A stretch of DNA of 64,000 nt from Syntrophomonadaceae bacterium (GCA_012840385.1 DULK01000035.1:1-64000); one strand, 5' to 3'. Shown: positions 17,180 through 26,538, numbered from the stretch's first letter. Translations and numbers: made by a program. The notes: generated by a model from the sequence alone, not told the origin.

Positions 17180-18727
17180 TTGGTTAAAGAATTCTTGCTT
17201 AAATGTAGGGAAACCCTGCTTGAGCGCTGGAACAAGCTGGATTCGAAGCAACGTATTTTGTTTGCCGGCGGGGTCCTGCTGATTTTGCTGGTAACGGTGT
17301 ACCTGATCGTGGTTGCCAGCAGGCCGAAGTTCGTCCCCCTCTATACCAACCTCGATCAGCAGGATGCTGCGGCGATTATCGAACAGTTAAAGGAGAAAAA
17401 GGTCGCTTATCGTTTGAGCGATGACGGAAGCACCGTGCTCGTCCCGGAATCGCAAAAATATGAGCTCCGCCTGGAACTGGCAAACCAGGGGCTTCCAAAA
17501 GGCGGCAGCGTCGGTTTTGAAACCTTAAACCAGAACCGTTTCGGGGAGACGGAAAGCGAGAGAAAGGCCAGGTATTTAATCGCCCTGCAGGGTGAGCTGG
17601 AGAGAACCATCCGCAGGCTTGATGCGGTGGATGATGTGCGGGTGCACATCGTAGCCCCCGAACCGTCCCTTTTCATCGAACAGTCGAAGGATGCCACCGC
17701 TGCCGTGCTCGTCAAGCTGAAACCCGGCCGCAGCCTGCAGGATCAACAGGTGGAAGGGATCATGCGCATCGTTGCCGCCGGTGTCGAAGGGCTTAAGCCG
17801 GAGAACGTCACGGTGGTGGATACGCAGGGAAATGTCTTATCGGAGGGTGTGGGCGGCCAGGGGATTTCGCAAGCTTCGAAGCTAACGGCGAACCAGATGC
17901 AGCTGGTGCAGGAATACGAAAAGCAGCTGGAGAAGTCCATCCAGTCGATGCTGGAAAGGGTTGTCGGCCAGGGGAAGGTTGTCGTCCGGGCCAATGCCAC
18001 CCTGGATTTCGACCAGGTGGAGATAAAGAATGAAGTTTACGGGGACAAGCAGATCAGGAGCCAGCAGCAAACAGAAGAGATTTCCAGCGGAAACGCCAAT
18101 CCCCAGGGAGTGACCGGCACGGCCGGCAACATTCCCTTATATGCCCAGCCGGGTGCGCAGGCCGGCGGCGGCCAGTATCAGAAGACGGAAAAGACTACGA
18201 ATTACGAGGTGGATAAAAACAGCGAGCACAGGATTGTGGCACCCGGCCAGGTCAAGCAGCTGTCCGTGGCCGTGGTGGTTGACGGCCAGCTGGATCTCCT
18301 GAAGCAGCGGGAAATCGAGAATCTGGTCACGGCGGCGGCGGGGATCAACCAGAGCCGGGGGGACAACCTGACGGTAACCAGCATGCCTTTCAACACAGCC
18401 TGGTCCCAACAGATGGAAAAAGAAATGGCAGCAGCACGTCGCCGAGATCAGTTGCTTAAATTCGGGGTGACCGCCGCAGTTATCATCGGCCTCGGGCTGG
18501 CCCTGTGGTTTGTCCTCAAGAGGCGGCGACGGGAGAAGGAAGAGATCGATTATCTCGCCGGACCCGCCATGTCCCTTGATGAAGTGCTGGCGACGAAGGA
18601 GACCGAATTGTCGCCGGAGGAAAAAGAAAGGGCCCGGATGGTTGAGCATATCCAGAATCTGGTACGACAGAGCCCGAAAGAGGTTGCCCAGTTATTGAAG
18701 ACCTGGCTGGGTGAAGAATCGAGGTGA
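17180..18727 (+). CDS. fliF: Flagellar MS-ring protein FliF
   Basis: A 515-residue inner-membrane ring protein. It has an N-terminal transmembrane helix (about 25-46, LFAGGVLLILLVTVYLIVVA), YscJ-like ring-building domains (about 48-300), a second membrane helix near 435-452, and a cytoplasmic tail that binds FliG. TTG 17180 is the only reasonable in-frame start, with a weak GGGG site upstream. The tail overlaps nothing; fliG starts eight bases after its stop. Confidence 0.96.
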   Translation: MVKEFLLKCRETLLERWNKLDSKQRILFAGGVLLILLVTVYLIVVASRPKFVPLYTNLDQQDAAAIIEQLKEKKVAYRLSDDGSTVLVPESQKYELRLELANQGLPKGGSVGFETLNQNRFGETESERKARYLIALQGELERTIRRLDAVDDVRVHIVAPEPSLFIEQSKDATAAVLVKLKPGRSLQDQQVEGIMRIVAAGVEGLKPENVTVVDTQGNVLSEGVGGQGISQASKLTANQMQLVQEYEKQLEKSIQSMLERVVGQGKVVVRANATLDFDQVEIKNEVYGDKQIRSQQQTEEISSGNANPQGVTGTAGNIPLYAQPGAQAGGGQYQKTEKTTNYEVDKNSEHRIVAPGQVKQLSVAVVVDGQLDLLKQREIENLVTAAAGINQSRGDNLTVTSMPFNTAWSQQMEKEMAAARRRDQLLKFGVTAAVIIGLGLALWFVLKRRRREKEEIDYLAGPAMSLDEVLATKETELSPEEKERARMVEHIQNLVRQSPKEVAQLLKTWLGEESR

Positions 18728-18734
18728 ACGAGAA

Positions 18735-19736
18735 ATGAAAGAACTGACAGGAAAACAAAAAGCCGCGATTCTGTTGATCTCTTTAGGCCCGGAGATTTCT
18801 GCGCAAATCTTCAAGCATTTGCAAGAGGACGAAATAGAGCAGTTAACCCTGGAAATAGCCAATATCAGAAAGGTGCCTCCGGAGAAAAGGGATGAGGTCT
18901 ACCAGGAATTTTACCAGATGTGCCTGGCAAACGAGTATATCAGCCAGGGGGGGATCAACTATGCCCGGGAACTGCTGGAAAAGGCCCTTGGCCCCCAGAA
19001 GGCGGCGGAAATTATTAACCGCCTCACGGCATCCCTGCAGGTGCGCCCTTTTGATTTTATAAGAAAGGCGGATCCCTCCCAGTTGCTCAATTTTCTCCAG
19101 GGTGAACACCCGCAAACAATTGCCCTGATTCTGGCGTACATGGAACCGGAACAGGCCGCCTCGGTGATCTCGGCCCTGCCGCCGGAAAGCCAGACCGAAG
19201 TGGCACGGCGGCTGGCCTTGATGGACCGCACCTCCCCTGAAATATTGCGGGAGGTGGAAAAGGTTCTGGAGAGGAAGCTCTCATCTGTGGTGACTCAGGA
19301 CTATACAAGCGCGGGAGGAGTCAAATCCCTGGTTGAGGTTTTAAACCGGGTGGACCGGGCCACTGAAAAAACCATCATTGAAACACTAGAAGTGCAGGAC
19401 CCCGAACTGGCAGAGGAAGTCAAGAAACTGATGTTTGTCTTCGAGGACATTGTGCAGCTGGATGATCGGGCGGTGCAGCTTGTACTCAGGGAAGTCGACT
19501 CCCATGACCTGGCTCTCGCCCTAAAGGGTGCGGGGGAACAGGTGATGAAGAAGATCGAAAACAACATCTCCAAGCGGGCGGCACAGATGCTGAAAGAGGA
19601 CATCGAGTATATGGGGCCGGTCCGCCTGCGTGACGTCGAGGATGCCCAGCAGAGGATCGTGGCGGTGATCAGGAAGCTGGAGGAGCAGGGCCAGATCTTT
19701 ATTACCAGAGGCGGGAGGGACGAGATCATTGTCTAA
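18735..19736 (+). CDS. fliG: Flagellar motor switch protein FliG
   Basis: A 333-residue rotor protein with N-terminal (FliF-binding), middle and C-terminal (stator-interacting) armadillo-like domains. LTGKQKAAILLISLGPE opens the protein, GEHPQTIALILAYMEP is the middle-domain motif, and the C-terminus carries the charged helix MFVFEDIVQLDDRAVQLVLREV that contacts MotA. ATG 18735 has an AGGTGA site and gives the usual length. fliH overlaps its last eight bases. Confidence 0.97.
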   Translation: MKELTGKQKAAILLISLGPEISAQIFKHLQEDEIEQLTLEIANIRKVPPEKRDEVYQEFYQMCLANEYISQGGINYARELLEKALGPQKAAEIINRLTASLQVRPFDFIRKADPSQLLNFLQGEHPQTIALILAYMEPEQAASVISALPPESQTEVARRLALMDRTSPEILREVEKVLERKLSSVVTQDYTSAGGVKSLVEVLNRVDRATEKTIIETLEVQDPELAEEVKKLMFVFEDIVQLDDRAVQLVLREVDSHDLALALKGAGEQVMKKIENNISKRAAQMLKEDIEYMGPVRLRDVEDAQQRIVAVIRKLEEQGQIFITRGGRDEIIV

Positions 19737-20487
19737 GGTAATCAAGGCGACCCGCCTGGTAATGTCATTGCCGCGGACGATCAGCTATCTCAATAACACC
19801 CTGGGAAGGGATCTGGAGCAAGACAGCGGCGAGGGAAAAGAATGCGGCCTTGACGCCGTTGATGCCAGGGAGATCCTGGCAGAGACGGAGGCCATGGTGA
19901 GCAGCCTTCTAAAGGAGGCCGGAGCGAAGGCGGAGGAGATCATAAATAACGCTCGCGAACAGGCAAGCAAGATTGTTGAAGAAGGGCGCGCAGAACTGGA
20001 GCGCTTAAAGCAGGAAGCAGAAAGGGCGGGCTATGAGGAAGGGTTTGCTGCAGGGCAAAAGGCGCTTGCCGGAGAGAGGGAAGAGCTGCTGCGGGAGGTG
20101 GCTGCGGCCCGCGCCGCACTGGATGAGGAAAGACGGAATTTAATCAAGGAGATGGAGCCGAAGCTGCTGCAGCTGGCCATCTACATCGCCAGGCAGATCG
20201 TTCACGCAGAATTGAAACTTTACCCCGGGCAGATCAGAAATCTCATCCGGGCCACCCTTGATAGGGCGCTGGAAACGGGTGATGTGGTCCTGAAAGTGCA
20301 CCCAGGTGATTATGAGGAGGTCGTCGCCATGCTGGAAGAAGCCGGGGAAAGGAAGGTTCAGGTGGAGGTTGACAACAGCATCCAGAGGGGGTGCGTTGCC
20401 GAAACCCCATATGGGATGGTAGACGGGACGGTGGACGGCCAGCTGAAGGAGGTCGCCCATGAGCTATTAGAGGTGCTCCCTGAATGA
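19729..20487 (+). CDS. fliH: Flagellar export ATPase regulator FliH
   Basis: A 252-residue protein that restrains and positions the export ATPase FliI. A long Glu/Ala/Lys-rich coiled coil (about 40-140) precedes the globular C-terminal domain (LQLAIYIARQIVHAEL onward), as in FliH/YscL proteins. It starts at TTG 19729 with GGGAGGG upstream and overlaps both fliG (8 bases) and fliI (4 bases), suggesting translational coupling. Confidence 0.92.
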   Translation: MSKVIKATRLVMSLPRTISYLNNTLGRDLEQDSGEGKECGLDAVDAREILAETEAMVSSLLKEAGAKAEEIINNAREQASKIVEEGRAELERLKQEAERAGYEEGFAAGQKALAGEREELLREVAAARAALDEERRNLIKEMEPKLLQLAIYIARQIVHAELKLYPGQIRNLIRATLDRALETGDVVLKVHPGDYEEVVAMLEEAGERKVQVEVDNSIQRGCVAETPYGMVDGTVDGQLKEVAHELLEVLPE

Positions 20488-21782
20488 TTAACCTGGAAAA
20501 ATATTACCGTCGTTTAAGGGGGCATGAACCCATCAAATATTGGGGCAGGGTCGGGCAGATTATCGGGCTGACCATCGAATCCGAAGGCCCCCGGGGAAAC
20601 GTCGGTGAACTGTGTTACCTGATCACTCCGGAGGGCCGTATCAGAGCCGAAATTGTCGGTTTCCGGGAAAGGCGGTCGATTCTTATGCCGCTGGGTGAGA
20701 TCCGGGGTGTGGGACCGGGCTGCCGGGTGGTGGCAACGGGTGATGTCTTTAAAATTGGAGTTGGCCCGGAGCTGGTTGGGCGGGTTCTTGACGGGCTGGG
20801 GAAACCCATGGATGGCAAAGGCCCGGTCGAGTTTACCGACTGGTTCCCTGTAACCGCGGAAGCCCGCAACCCCCTCGAGAGAAAAAGGATCCAGGAGGTC
20901 CTGCCCCTGGGTATCAAGGCAATAGACGGGCTCCTTACCTGTGGAAAAGGGCAGCGCCTGGGGATCTTTGCGGGGAGCGGCGTGGGGAAAAGCGTACTGC
21001 TGGGTATGATTGCCCGCAACACGAAGGCTGACATCAATGTGATTGCTCTGATCGGCGAGCGCGGGCGTGAGGTGAGGGAATTTATTGAAAAGGACCTGGG
21101 TACAGAGGGGCTGCAGCGCTCCGTTGTCGTGGCCGCCACCTCGGACCAGCCCGCCCTGGTGCGTTTAAAAGGAGCCCTGGTAGCAACGACAATCGCTGAA
21201 TATTTTCGAGATCAGGGAAAAGACGTCTTGTTGATGATGGATTCTGTGACGAGGTTTGCTATGGCCCAACGGGAAGTGGGCCTGGCCGTGGGTGAGCCAC
21301 CCGCCACGCGGGGCTATACGCCGTCGGTTTTTGCTCTGCTACCCAAACTGCTCGAACGGGCCGGCACTTCAAAAAGAGGGACGATCACAGGGCTATATAC
21401 TGTGCTGGTGGACGGTGACGATCTCAACGAGCCGGTAACAGATGCCGTTCGGGGCACTTTGGACGGCCACATCGTCCTGTCCCGGGAACTGGCCGCCCAA
21501 AACCATTATCCTGCCATTGATGTTCTCAATTCGGTCAGCCGCGTGATGCTGGATATCGTTACCCCGGAGCATCAGGCTAAAGCAGCTCGTTTTAAAAGCA
21601 TTCTTGCTACTTATCGTGAAGCCAGGGATCTGATCGAAATCGGGGCTTATAAAACGGGGTCAAATCCCAGAATTGACGAGGCGGTTAATTTGATTGAGGG
21701 ATGCCGGGCTTTTCTCCGGCAGGACGTCCATGACTGTTACAGTTTTAAAGAAACGGTTGAACAACTCTCTGCCTGCTGTTAG
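20484..21782 (+). CDS. fliI: Flagellum-specific export ATPase FliI
   Basis: A 432-residue ATPase of the F1-beta family that powers docking of flagellar export substrates. Walker A is FAGSGVGKSVLL near residue 163, Walker B VLLMMDSVTRFAMAQRE near 250, and the FliI/YscN-specific ALLPKLLERAG follows. ATG 20484 overlaps the fliH stop. GAGGTG lies eight bases upstream. Confidence 0.98.
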   Translation: MINLEKYYRRLRGHEPIKYWGRVGQIIGLTIESEGPRGNVGELCYLITPEGRIRAEIVGFRERRSILMPLGEIRGVGPGCRVVATGDVFKIGVGPELVGRVLDGLGKPMDGKGPVEFTDWFPVTAEARNPLERKRIQEVLPLGIKAIDGLLTCGKGQRLGIFAGSGVGKSVLLGMIARNTKADINVIALIGERGREVREFIEKDLGTEGLQRSVVVAATSDQPALVRLKGALVATTIAEYFRDQGKDVLLMMDSVTRFAMAQREVGLAVGEPPATRGYTPSVFALLPKLLERAGTSKRGTITGLYTVLVDGDDLNEPVTDAVRGTLDGHIVLSRELAAQNHYPAIDVLNSVSRVMLDIVTPEHQAKAARFKSILATYREARDLIEIGAYKTGSNPRIDEAVNLIEGCRAFLRQDVHDCYSFKETVEQLSACC

Positions 21783-21794
21783 GAGGTGGTTGCC

Positions 21795-22250
21795 CTGAAG
21801 CGGTTCCGTTTCCGGCTGCAGAAATACCTGAATTTAAAACAACAGGAAGAAAGCATGCGGCGTATCAATCTGGCCCGGGCGCAGCAGTTATACCAGAAAC
21901 AGGAAGATGTTATGCGGTCCATCCAAAAAGAGTTGGGAAATGCGCTGGCACGAATGAGGGAAGCGCGCCAGGGCGGCCTCGACCTTGATCTTATCACGAT
22001 GAGTGAATATTATCTTCGGGTACAAAAGGAACAGCAGGTCCGGCAGGCTGCGGTCCTGGAGGAAGCGAGGGCTGAGCTCTTAAGGCGACAGCAGGAATTT
22101 GTCAATGTACAAAAAGACAGAAAATTGTTGGAGCGTTTTTATGACCGGCTGTGGTCGGCTTACTACCGGGAATTTCTCCGTGAAGAACAAAAAAACCTCG
22201 ATGAAGTGGGGTTAATCCGTTTTTTCAGACAGCAGGAGGAACCAGTTTGA
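21795..22250 (+). CDS. fliJ: Flagellar export chaperone FliJ, probable CTG start
   Basis: A helical coiled-coil protein (about 151 residues) that escorts export substrates and stimulates FliI. KRFRFRLQKYLNLKQQEE is the expected family N-terminus. AGGAGG at 21781-21786 overlaps the fliI stop and sits eight bases before CTG 21795, which falls exactly where family members have Met. The only canonical in-frame codon, GTG 21786, lies on the Shine-Dalgarno itself and has no site of its own. So CTG initiation is inferred. The gene is followed by a MotE-like gene, as ylxF follows fliJ in B. subtilis. Confidence 0.88.
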   Translation: MKRFRFRLQKYLNLKQQEESMRRINLARAQQLYQKQEDVMRSIQKELGNALARMREARQGGLDLDLITMSEYYLRVQKEQQVRQAAVLEEARAELLRRQQEFVNVQKDRKLLERFYDRLWSAYYREFLREEQKNLDEVGLIRFFRQQEEPV

Positions 22251-22251
22251 A

Positions 22252-22794
22252 ATGAAGGCTGCTCCCGGTTCTGGGAAAATAGTTATTGCAAGCCTGATAA
22301 TTATTTTAATCGGTGGAATTGTGGCCGCATCCACCACCGGGTGGATTGATCCAAAGGGCATAGCGGCCAAGATTCCGGTTGTAAACAGGTTTATCGGCAA
22401 GACCAGCCAGAAGAAACAGGCTGGCAATTCCCCTGCGGACGTGGCGTCCTTGAGAAAAGAAAACCAGCAGCTGAAAAAACAGGTCGCAGAACTGGAAAGG
22501 GAACTGAGCCAGAAGCTGAGCCAGGGAACATTAAATACCGCTCCTGCAGGGGCAACGGCCAAACCGGAGGATAAAACGAAACTTTACCGTGATCTTGCCG
22601 CCTACTATTCCGGCATGAAGCCGGCGGCTGCGGTTGCCATCCTGAAAAACCTGGATCCCCAGCTGGTGGCGGATATTTTAAAGGTAATGGATAAAGAACA
22701 GGCGGCTCAGATCCTGGCAGCTATGGAACCGGCTCAGGCGGCCAGGTTGATAGAATTGATTGCCAGCAGTGGAAGCCCGGCCGGTACCCAGTGA
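22252..22794 (+). CDS. MotE/YlxF-like membrane protein of the flagellar operon
   Basis: A 180-residue protein. One N-terminal membrane helix (about 10-28) is followed by a short coiled coil (about 65-90) and a C-terminal MgtE-N-like helical repeat with KPAAAVAILKNLDPQLVADI and ILAAMEPAQAARLIEL. In other bacteria this MotE/YlxF architecture acts as a periplasmic or extracytoplasmic chaperone for stator proteins. No stator genes are in the window, so its partner here is unproven. ATG 22252 has AGGAGG twelve bases upstream, a loose spacing. Confidence 0.8.
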   Translation: MKAAPGSGKIVIASLIIILIGGIVAASTTGWIDPKGIAAKIPVVNRFIGKTSQKKQAGNSPADVASLRKENQQLKKQVAELERELSQKLSQGTLNTAPAGATAKPEDKTKLYRDLAAYYSGMKPAAAVAILKNLDPQLVADILKVMDKEQAAQILAAMEPAQAARLIELIASSGSPAGTQ

Positions 22795-22829
22795 TATCCC
22801 AGACCTGCAAGGAAAGGAGGTGATACGAT

Positions 22830-24284
22830 TTGAATGCCGAACCCGTAGCACCTTTACAATTCCCCAATAACGCCACAAATAGTCCTGTTGGGGGCGACAA
22901 CGGCCAGAGCGCCGCTGTAGACACTCTTTTTTTCAGGCTGATCCTTGCCCTGTTGGCGGATGCCCGGAACCAGGGAGAAACGGCAAAGACGGGGATGCCC
23001 CTTGGCCAGTTTGGCCCGCAGCAAACAAACTCACCAACTCTTCCTGATCAGGATGTAAAAGAAAAAAGCAGTGACGCTTCTGTTCAGGAAGCAGGCGCCT
23101 TAGGCGTTTTGATTCCCTTTGGGCAGAACTGCTCCCAGGGTGTCCTCCCCCAAGGGGATGCGCTTCCCGGACAGGCACTCCAGCCGGTGAATGCAGAAAG
23201 CCGTCGGCTCCAAAATGTATCACAGGCCGATATGCCCGGCCCTCAATTTGCAGCACTTTTTCCTGGCCTGGAGGAACAAATTGGGCAATCCTTAAATCAG
23301 GATAGTAGTGTTGATATCGCTCAAGTATCCGTCACAAAAACATTCAAGCGATTATCGGACCTCGTGGCCGGAAGTCAACCGGGCTCAGCGGAAATCTCCG
23401 GTCTAACAGGAGGTGGGCAGGATACCGGCAAGGCGGGGAATCTACCCACTGTGATGACAGGTACAACAGTCCCCGGGGAAAGCAACACCCCTCCCTTACA
23501 GAACCAACCGTTTCAAGGTAGGGAAGACCGGCCTGTTTGCGATCCAAAAAGCACCGGGATTCAACCGGAAAAGTCGCAGGCTTACAGCCCTCAGGCGAAA
23601 TTTGCACCTGGTCATCAAAAAGGATTGCAGGAAAAAGCAGCAGAAAATGCAAAAGTTCAGCACCAGCCCGATAGGCCGGTTTTTATCGAGGATGTAGCCG
23701 AGCAGCAGGTTTTAAAGGCAGAGACCCGGCTGCCGCTAAAGGCTAGTGGGGATCCTGTCGAGAACAGCGCACTTCCGGCCAGTCATCGGGGATTCACACA
23801 GCTTGATCCTTTTTCCCCGCCGAAGCTGATGGACGGCCGGCCGGAGGAGGCTGCTGCAAGGGAAGTAATCAAACAGGTGGTGGATAAGGCGCACCTTTTT
23901 GTTGGCAGAGGCGTGGCATCTCTCAAGCTGCAGTTGAAGCCGGAATTCCTGGGGAATTTAAAGCTGACGATCAGCGTCGAGCATGGTCTGGTGCACGCCC
24001 GCTTTACGGCTGAAAATGCCGCCGTGGCAAACCTGATTGAGGCCCGACTCCCGGAGCTGCAGCATGCCCTGTCGGAGAGAGGGATTTCCTGGCACCAGGT
24101 AAGCGTCTCGGTGGATGCCCAGGCCCATTCCGGGGGATTTGCCCATGCCCAATACGAAGGAAATGGCTCGCTGCGGCCGAACCCATATGCCTTTACCGGA
24201 GAATCCTCCGGACAGGAAGGGCCGGGGGAACCGGTGGCGGCGAGTTATCCCGGAGTGAAAGGAGCTGTTGATTATCTTGTTTAG
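22830..24284 (+). CDS. fliK: Flagellar hook-length control protein FliK
   Basis: A 484-residue protein with a long low-complexity Gln/Pro/Gly-rich N-terminal ruler (about 1-340) and a C-terminal substrate-switch domain (about 345-440) carrying LKLQLKPEFLGNLKLTISVE and the helix LPELQHALSERGI. FliK measures the hook and switches FlhB from hook to filament export. TTG 22830 is preceded by a near-perfect AAAGGAGGTGAT site. Confidence 0.9.
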   Translation: MNAEPVAPLQFPNNATNSPVGGDNGQSAAVDTLFFRLILALLADARNQGETAKTGMPLGQFGPQQTNSPTLPDQDVKEKSSDASVQEAGALGVLIPFGQNCSQGVLPQGDALPGQALQPVNAESRRLQNVSQADMPGPQFAALFPGLEEQIGQSLNQDSSVDIAQVSVTKTFKRLSDLVAGSQPGSAEISGLTGGGQDTGKAGNLPTVMTGTTVPGESNTPPLQNQPFQGREDRPVCDPKSTGIQPEKSQAYSPQAKFAPGHQKGLQEKAAENAKVQHQPDRPVFIEDVAEQQVLKAETRLPLKASGDPVENSALPASHRGFTQLDPFSPPKLMDGRPEEAAAREVIKQVVDKAHLFVGRGVASLKLQLKPEFLGNLKLTISVEHGLVHARFTAENAAVANLIEARLPELQHALSERGISWHQVSVSVDAQAHSGGFAHAQYEGNGSLRPNPYAFTGESSGQEGPGEPVAASYPGVKGAVDYLV

Positions 24285-24295
24285 GAGGTGGTCAA

Positions 24296-24742
24296 ATGAC
24301 AACGGTTGGTATGGTAACCGGTTCGACAACTCAGCAAGCAACGGTTGCATCCCAGAAATCATTAGGCAAGGATGAATTCCTGAAGCTTTTGATCACGCAG
24401 CTGAAGCAGCAGGATCCCCTGTCGCCGGTGCAAAATACGGAATTTATCGCCCAGATGGCCCAGCTGACATCCCTCGAACAACTGCAGGAGCTAAACAAAA
24501 ATGTCAACCAACTGGTTGAACTCCAGGAGCAGAATAAGGGCAGGCAGGACCTGCTCTATGCAGCGAGCTTGCTGGGGCGGGAAGTCGAGGCCAGGAACCC
24601 GGAAACGAATGAAACATACAGGGATCTGGTCAAGGGGTATTACCAGAAGGACGGGGAGATCTGGCTGAGCTGCGCGGAGCATGAGATTCCCCTCGATTGG
24701 GTTTACAGGGCAACGGTATCCGGCGGGCAGGGTGGTGCGTGA
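24296..24742 (+). CDS. flgD: Flagellar hook-capping protein FlgD
   Basis: A 148-residue hook scaffold protein. The N-terminal LGKDEFLKLLITQLKQQDPL and TEFIAQMAQLTSLEQLQ segments are the diagnostic FlgD motif; the C-terminal part is short, as in Firmicutes. The cap directs polymerisation of FlgE and is then lost. ATG has AGGAGGTGG upstream; the stop overlaps the next start. Confidence 0.95.
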   Translation: MTTVGMVTGSTTQQATVASQKSLGKDEFLKLLITQLKQQDPLSPVQNTEFIAQMAQLTSLEQLQELNKNVNQLVELQEQNKGRQDLLYAASLLGREVEARNPETNETYRDLVKGYYQKDGEIWLSCAEHEIPLDWVYRATVSGGQGGA

Positions 24743-25110
24743 TGACCGAACGGGTCTATTTCCCGCAGCCGGTCCTGCCTCCTGCGCAGGTTGGCCAGGC
24801 CGGGAAGCAGAAGGAAACAAATAAGGAAATATCCTTTGCGGAGATCCTCTCCCGGCAGTCGCTGAAGTTTTCCCGGCACGCCCAGGAGAGAATCGCCCGG
24901 CGGGGAATCCCCCTGGATTCAGGGCGGCTGCAGCGCATCCAGGAGGCGGTGGATAAGGCGGCGGCCAAAGGGGCGAGGGATTCCCTGATCCTGGTGGACA
25001 ATCTCGCCTTTGTGGTGAGCGTCAAGAACCGCACCGTGGTCACAGCCGTGGATGAATCAAGCCTGCGGGGGAACGTCTTTACCAATATCGACAGTGCCGT
25101 GATTATTTAA
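24742..25110 (+). CDS. Flagellar operon protein of unknown function (TIGR02530-like)
   Basis: A 122-residue protein found between flgD and flgE in many Firmicutes. The core LKFSRHAQERIARRGI followed by a helical segment and VVSVKNRTVVTAVDE matches this family; its biochemical role is not known to me. ATG 24742 overlaps the flgD stop (TGATG), so coupling is likely. Its codon use is noticeably GC-rich. Confidence 0.85.
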   Translation: MTERVYFPQPVLPPAQVGQAGKQKETNKEISFAEILSRQSLKFSRHAQERIARRGIPLDSGRLQRIQEAVDKAAAKGARDSLILVDNLAFVVSVKNRTVVTAVDESSLRGNVFTNIDSAVII

Positions 25111-25119
25111 AGGGCTGAT

Positions 25120-25146
25120 GGGGCCGGACCTCTCCGAGGGGGCCCC
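25120..25146 (+). other. Intercistronic hairpin before flgE
   Basis: GGGGCC (25120-25125) pairs with GGCCCC (25141-25146), and inside it CCTC (25129-25132) pairs with GAGG (25136-25139) around a three-base loop. No T-run follows, so it is not a standard terminator. It could act in mRNA processing or stability and so set hook protein dosage. Confidence 0.5.
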
Positions 25147-25199
25147 GGTTTACAGAACGATGGAAGTAAACCACCCGAAAAAAGGAGGTCAAGACAAAA

Positions 25200-26459
25200 A
25201 TGATGCGTTCTCTTTTTTCCGCTGTTTCGGGCCTGAAGGCCCACCAGCAGCGGATGGATGTGATCGGCAACAACATTGCCAATGTCAACACCCCGGGCTT
25301 CAAGAAGAGCCGGGTCACCTTTCAGGACATGCTCAACCAGACCATCAGGGGGGCAAGCCGCCCGATAGAAGGGGGACGGGGCGGAACCAATCCGATGCAG
25401 ATGGGTTTGGGAGTAACGATAGGCAGTATCGATACCGACTTCGGAGCTACCAGCCTTCAGGATACAGGTAAAAATACCGATCTGGGGATCAACGGGGATG
25501 GGTTCTTCATCCTGGCCGAGAAAGCAGGAGGCAGGGAGTTCTATACCAGGGCCGGTTCCTTTGACTTCGACAACGCCGGTAACCTTGTCAGCAACCTGAA
25601 CGGGTTGCACGTTATGGGCTGGCTGGCTGACGACACAGGGAAAATTGATTATAATATGCAACTGCAGCCGATTAAAGTCGACTGGTCCGTATCACAACCG
25701 CCCAAAAAAACCGAGACAGTCACTTTAACCGGAAATCTCGATGCCGGTCTGGCGCAAAATAAAACTATCACTGTGGAGAAAACCGTATACGATACACAAG
25801 GCCATCCATATCAGCTGAAAATAACATTTACAAAGGGGAATAATCCCAATAATCCCAATGAGTGGACATGGAGCGCTTCGATTATTGATGCAAATGGTGT
25901 TACTAAAAATACTCCAACAGATACTGTGATATCTTTTGATCCTGATACCGGTAAGCCAACAAGTACGTTATCATCAGGCACTGTCACATACTCTCCTGTT
26001 AGCGGTGGTAATGATATAACTATTAACCTGAATTTTTCTGGCATGACACAATATGCCGCGGAAACCACCGCAGCAGTACAGTCTCAAGACGGTTATCCCT
26101 CGGGAACGCTCGATACACTGACAATCGATCAGGCGGGAAATATCGTCGGGGTCTTTTCCAACGGAACTAGCCGGATTCTCGCCCAGATCGCCCTTGAGCG
26201 CTTCGTCAATCCGGCTGGACTGGTGAAAGAGGGAAATTCTCTCTTTTCTAAATCGAGCAATGCTGAACCCGTTGGCGCCAAACCACCGGGAAGTAGCGGC
26301 TTCGGCACCGTGAAACCGGGAACGTTAGAAATGTCCAATGTTGATTTATCTTCGGAGTTCACCGACATGATCACCACCCAGCGGGGATTCCAGGCGAACT
26401 CCCGGGTGATCACGGCTTCTGATGAAATGCTTCAGGACCTTGTTAACCTGAAGCGCTAG
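25200..26459 (+). CDS. flgE: Flagellar hook protein FlgE
   Basis: A 419-residue axial protein. N-terminal SGLKAHQQRMDVIGNNIANV and C-terminal SNVDLSSEFTDMITTQRGFQ are the conserved D0/D1 helical ends that polymerise in the hook. The central domain, about residues 165-310, differs: its DNA (about 25700-26090) is near 40% GC by eye on sampled lines against near 55% in the ends, and it encodes a Thr/Asn/Pro-rich segment with a NNPNNPN repeat. That fits a surface-exposed, exchangeable domain. ATG 25200 or 25203 follows AAAGGAGGTC. Confidence 0.95.
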   Translation: MMRSLFSAVSGLKAHQQRMDVIGNNIANVNTPGFKKSRVTFQDMLNQTIRGASRPIEGGRGGTNPMQMGLGVTIGSIDTDFGATSLQDTGKNTDLGINGDGFFILAEKAGGREFYTRAGSFDFDNAGNLVSNLNGLHVMGWLADDTGKIDYNMQLQPIKVDWSVSQPPKKTETVTLTGNLDAGLAQNKTITVEKTVYDTQGHPYQLKITFTKGNNPNNPNEWTWSASIIDANGVTKNTPTDTVISFDPDTGKPTSTLSSGTVTYSPVSGGNDITINLNFSGMTQYAAETTAAVQSQDGYPSGTLDTLTIDQAGNIVGVFSNGTSRILAQIALERFVNPAGLVKEGNSLFSKSSNAEPVGAKPPGSSGFGTVKPGTLEMSNVDLSSEFTDMITTQRGFQANSRVITASDEMLQDLVNLKR

Positions 26460-26483
26460 TGTAAACGGTTGGAGTTTGGGGAT

Positions 26484-26508
26484 GCGGCCCGCCGGAAAGC
26501 GGGCCCGC
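26484..26508 (+). other. GC-rich hairpin between flgE and flbD
   Basis: GCGGCCCGC (26484-26492) can pair with GCGGGCCCGC (26499-26508) around a short GGAAA-containing loop, with one bulge. No T-run follows. Possibly an RNA processing or attenuating element. Confidence 0.4.
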
Positions 26509-26538
26509 CCCTACCTACAGGAAAGCGGGTGAGAAAAA

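Noticed and set aside
25120-25146. GC-rich hairpin before flgE as a terminator
   Set aside because: No T-run follows; listed only as a hairpin.
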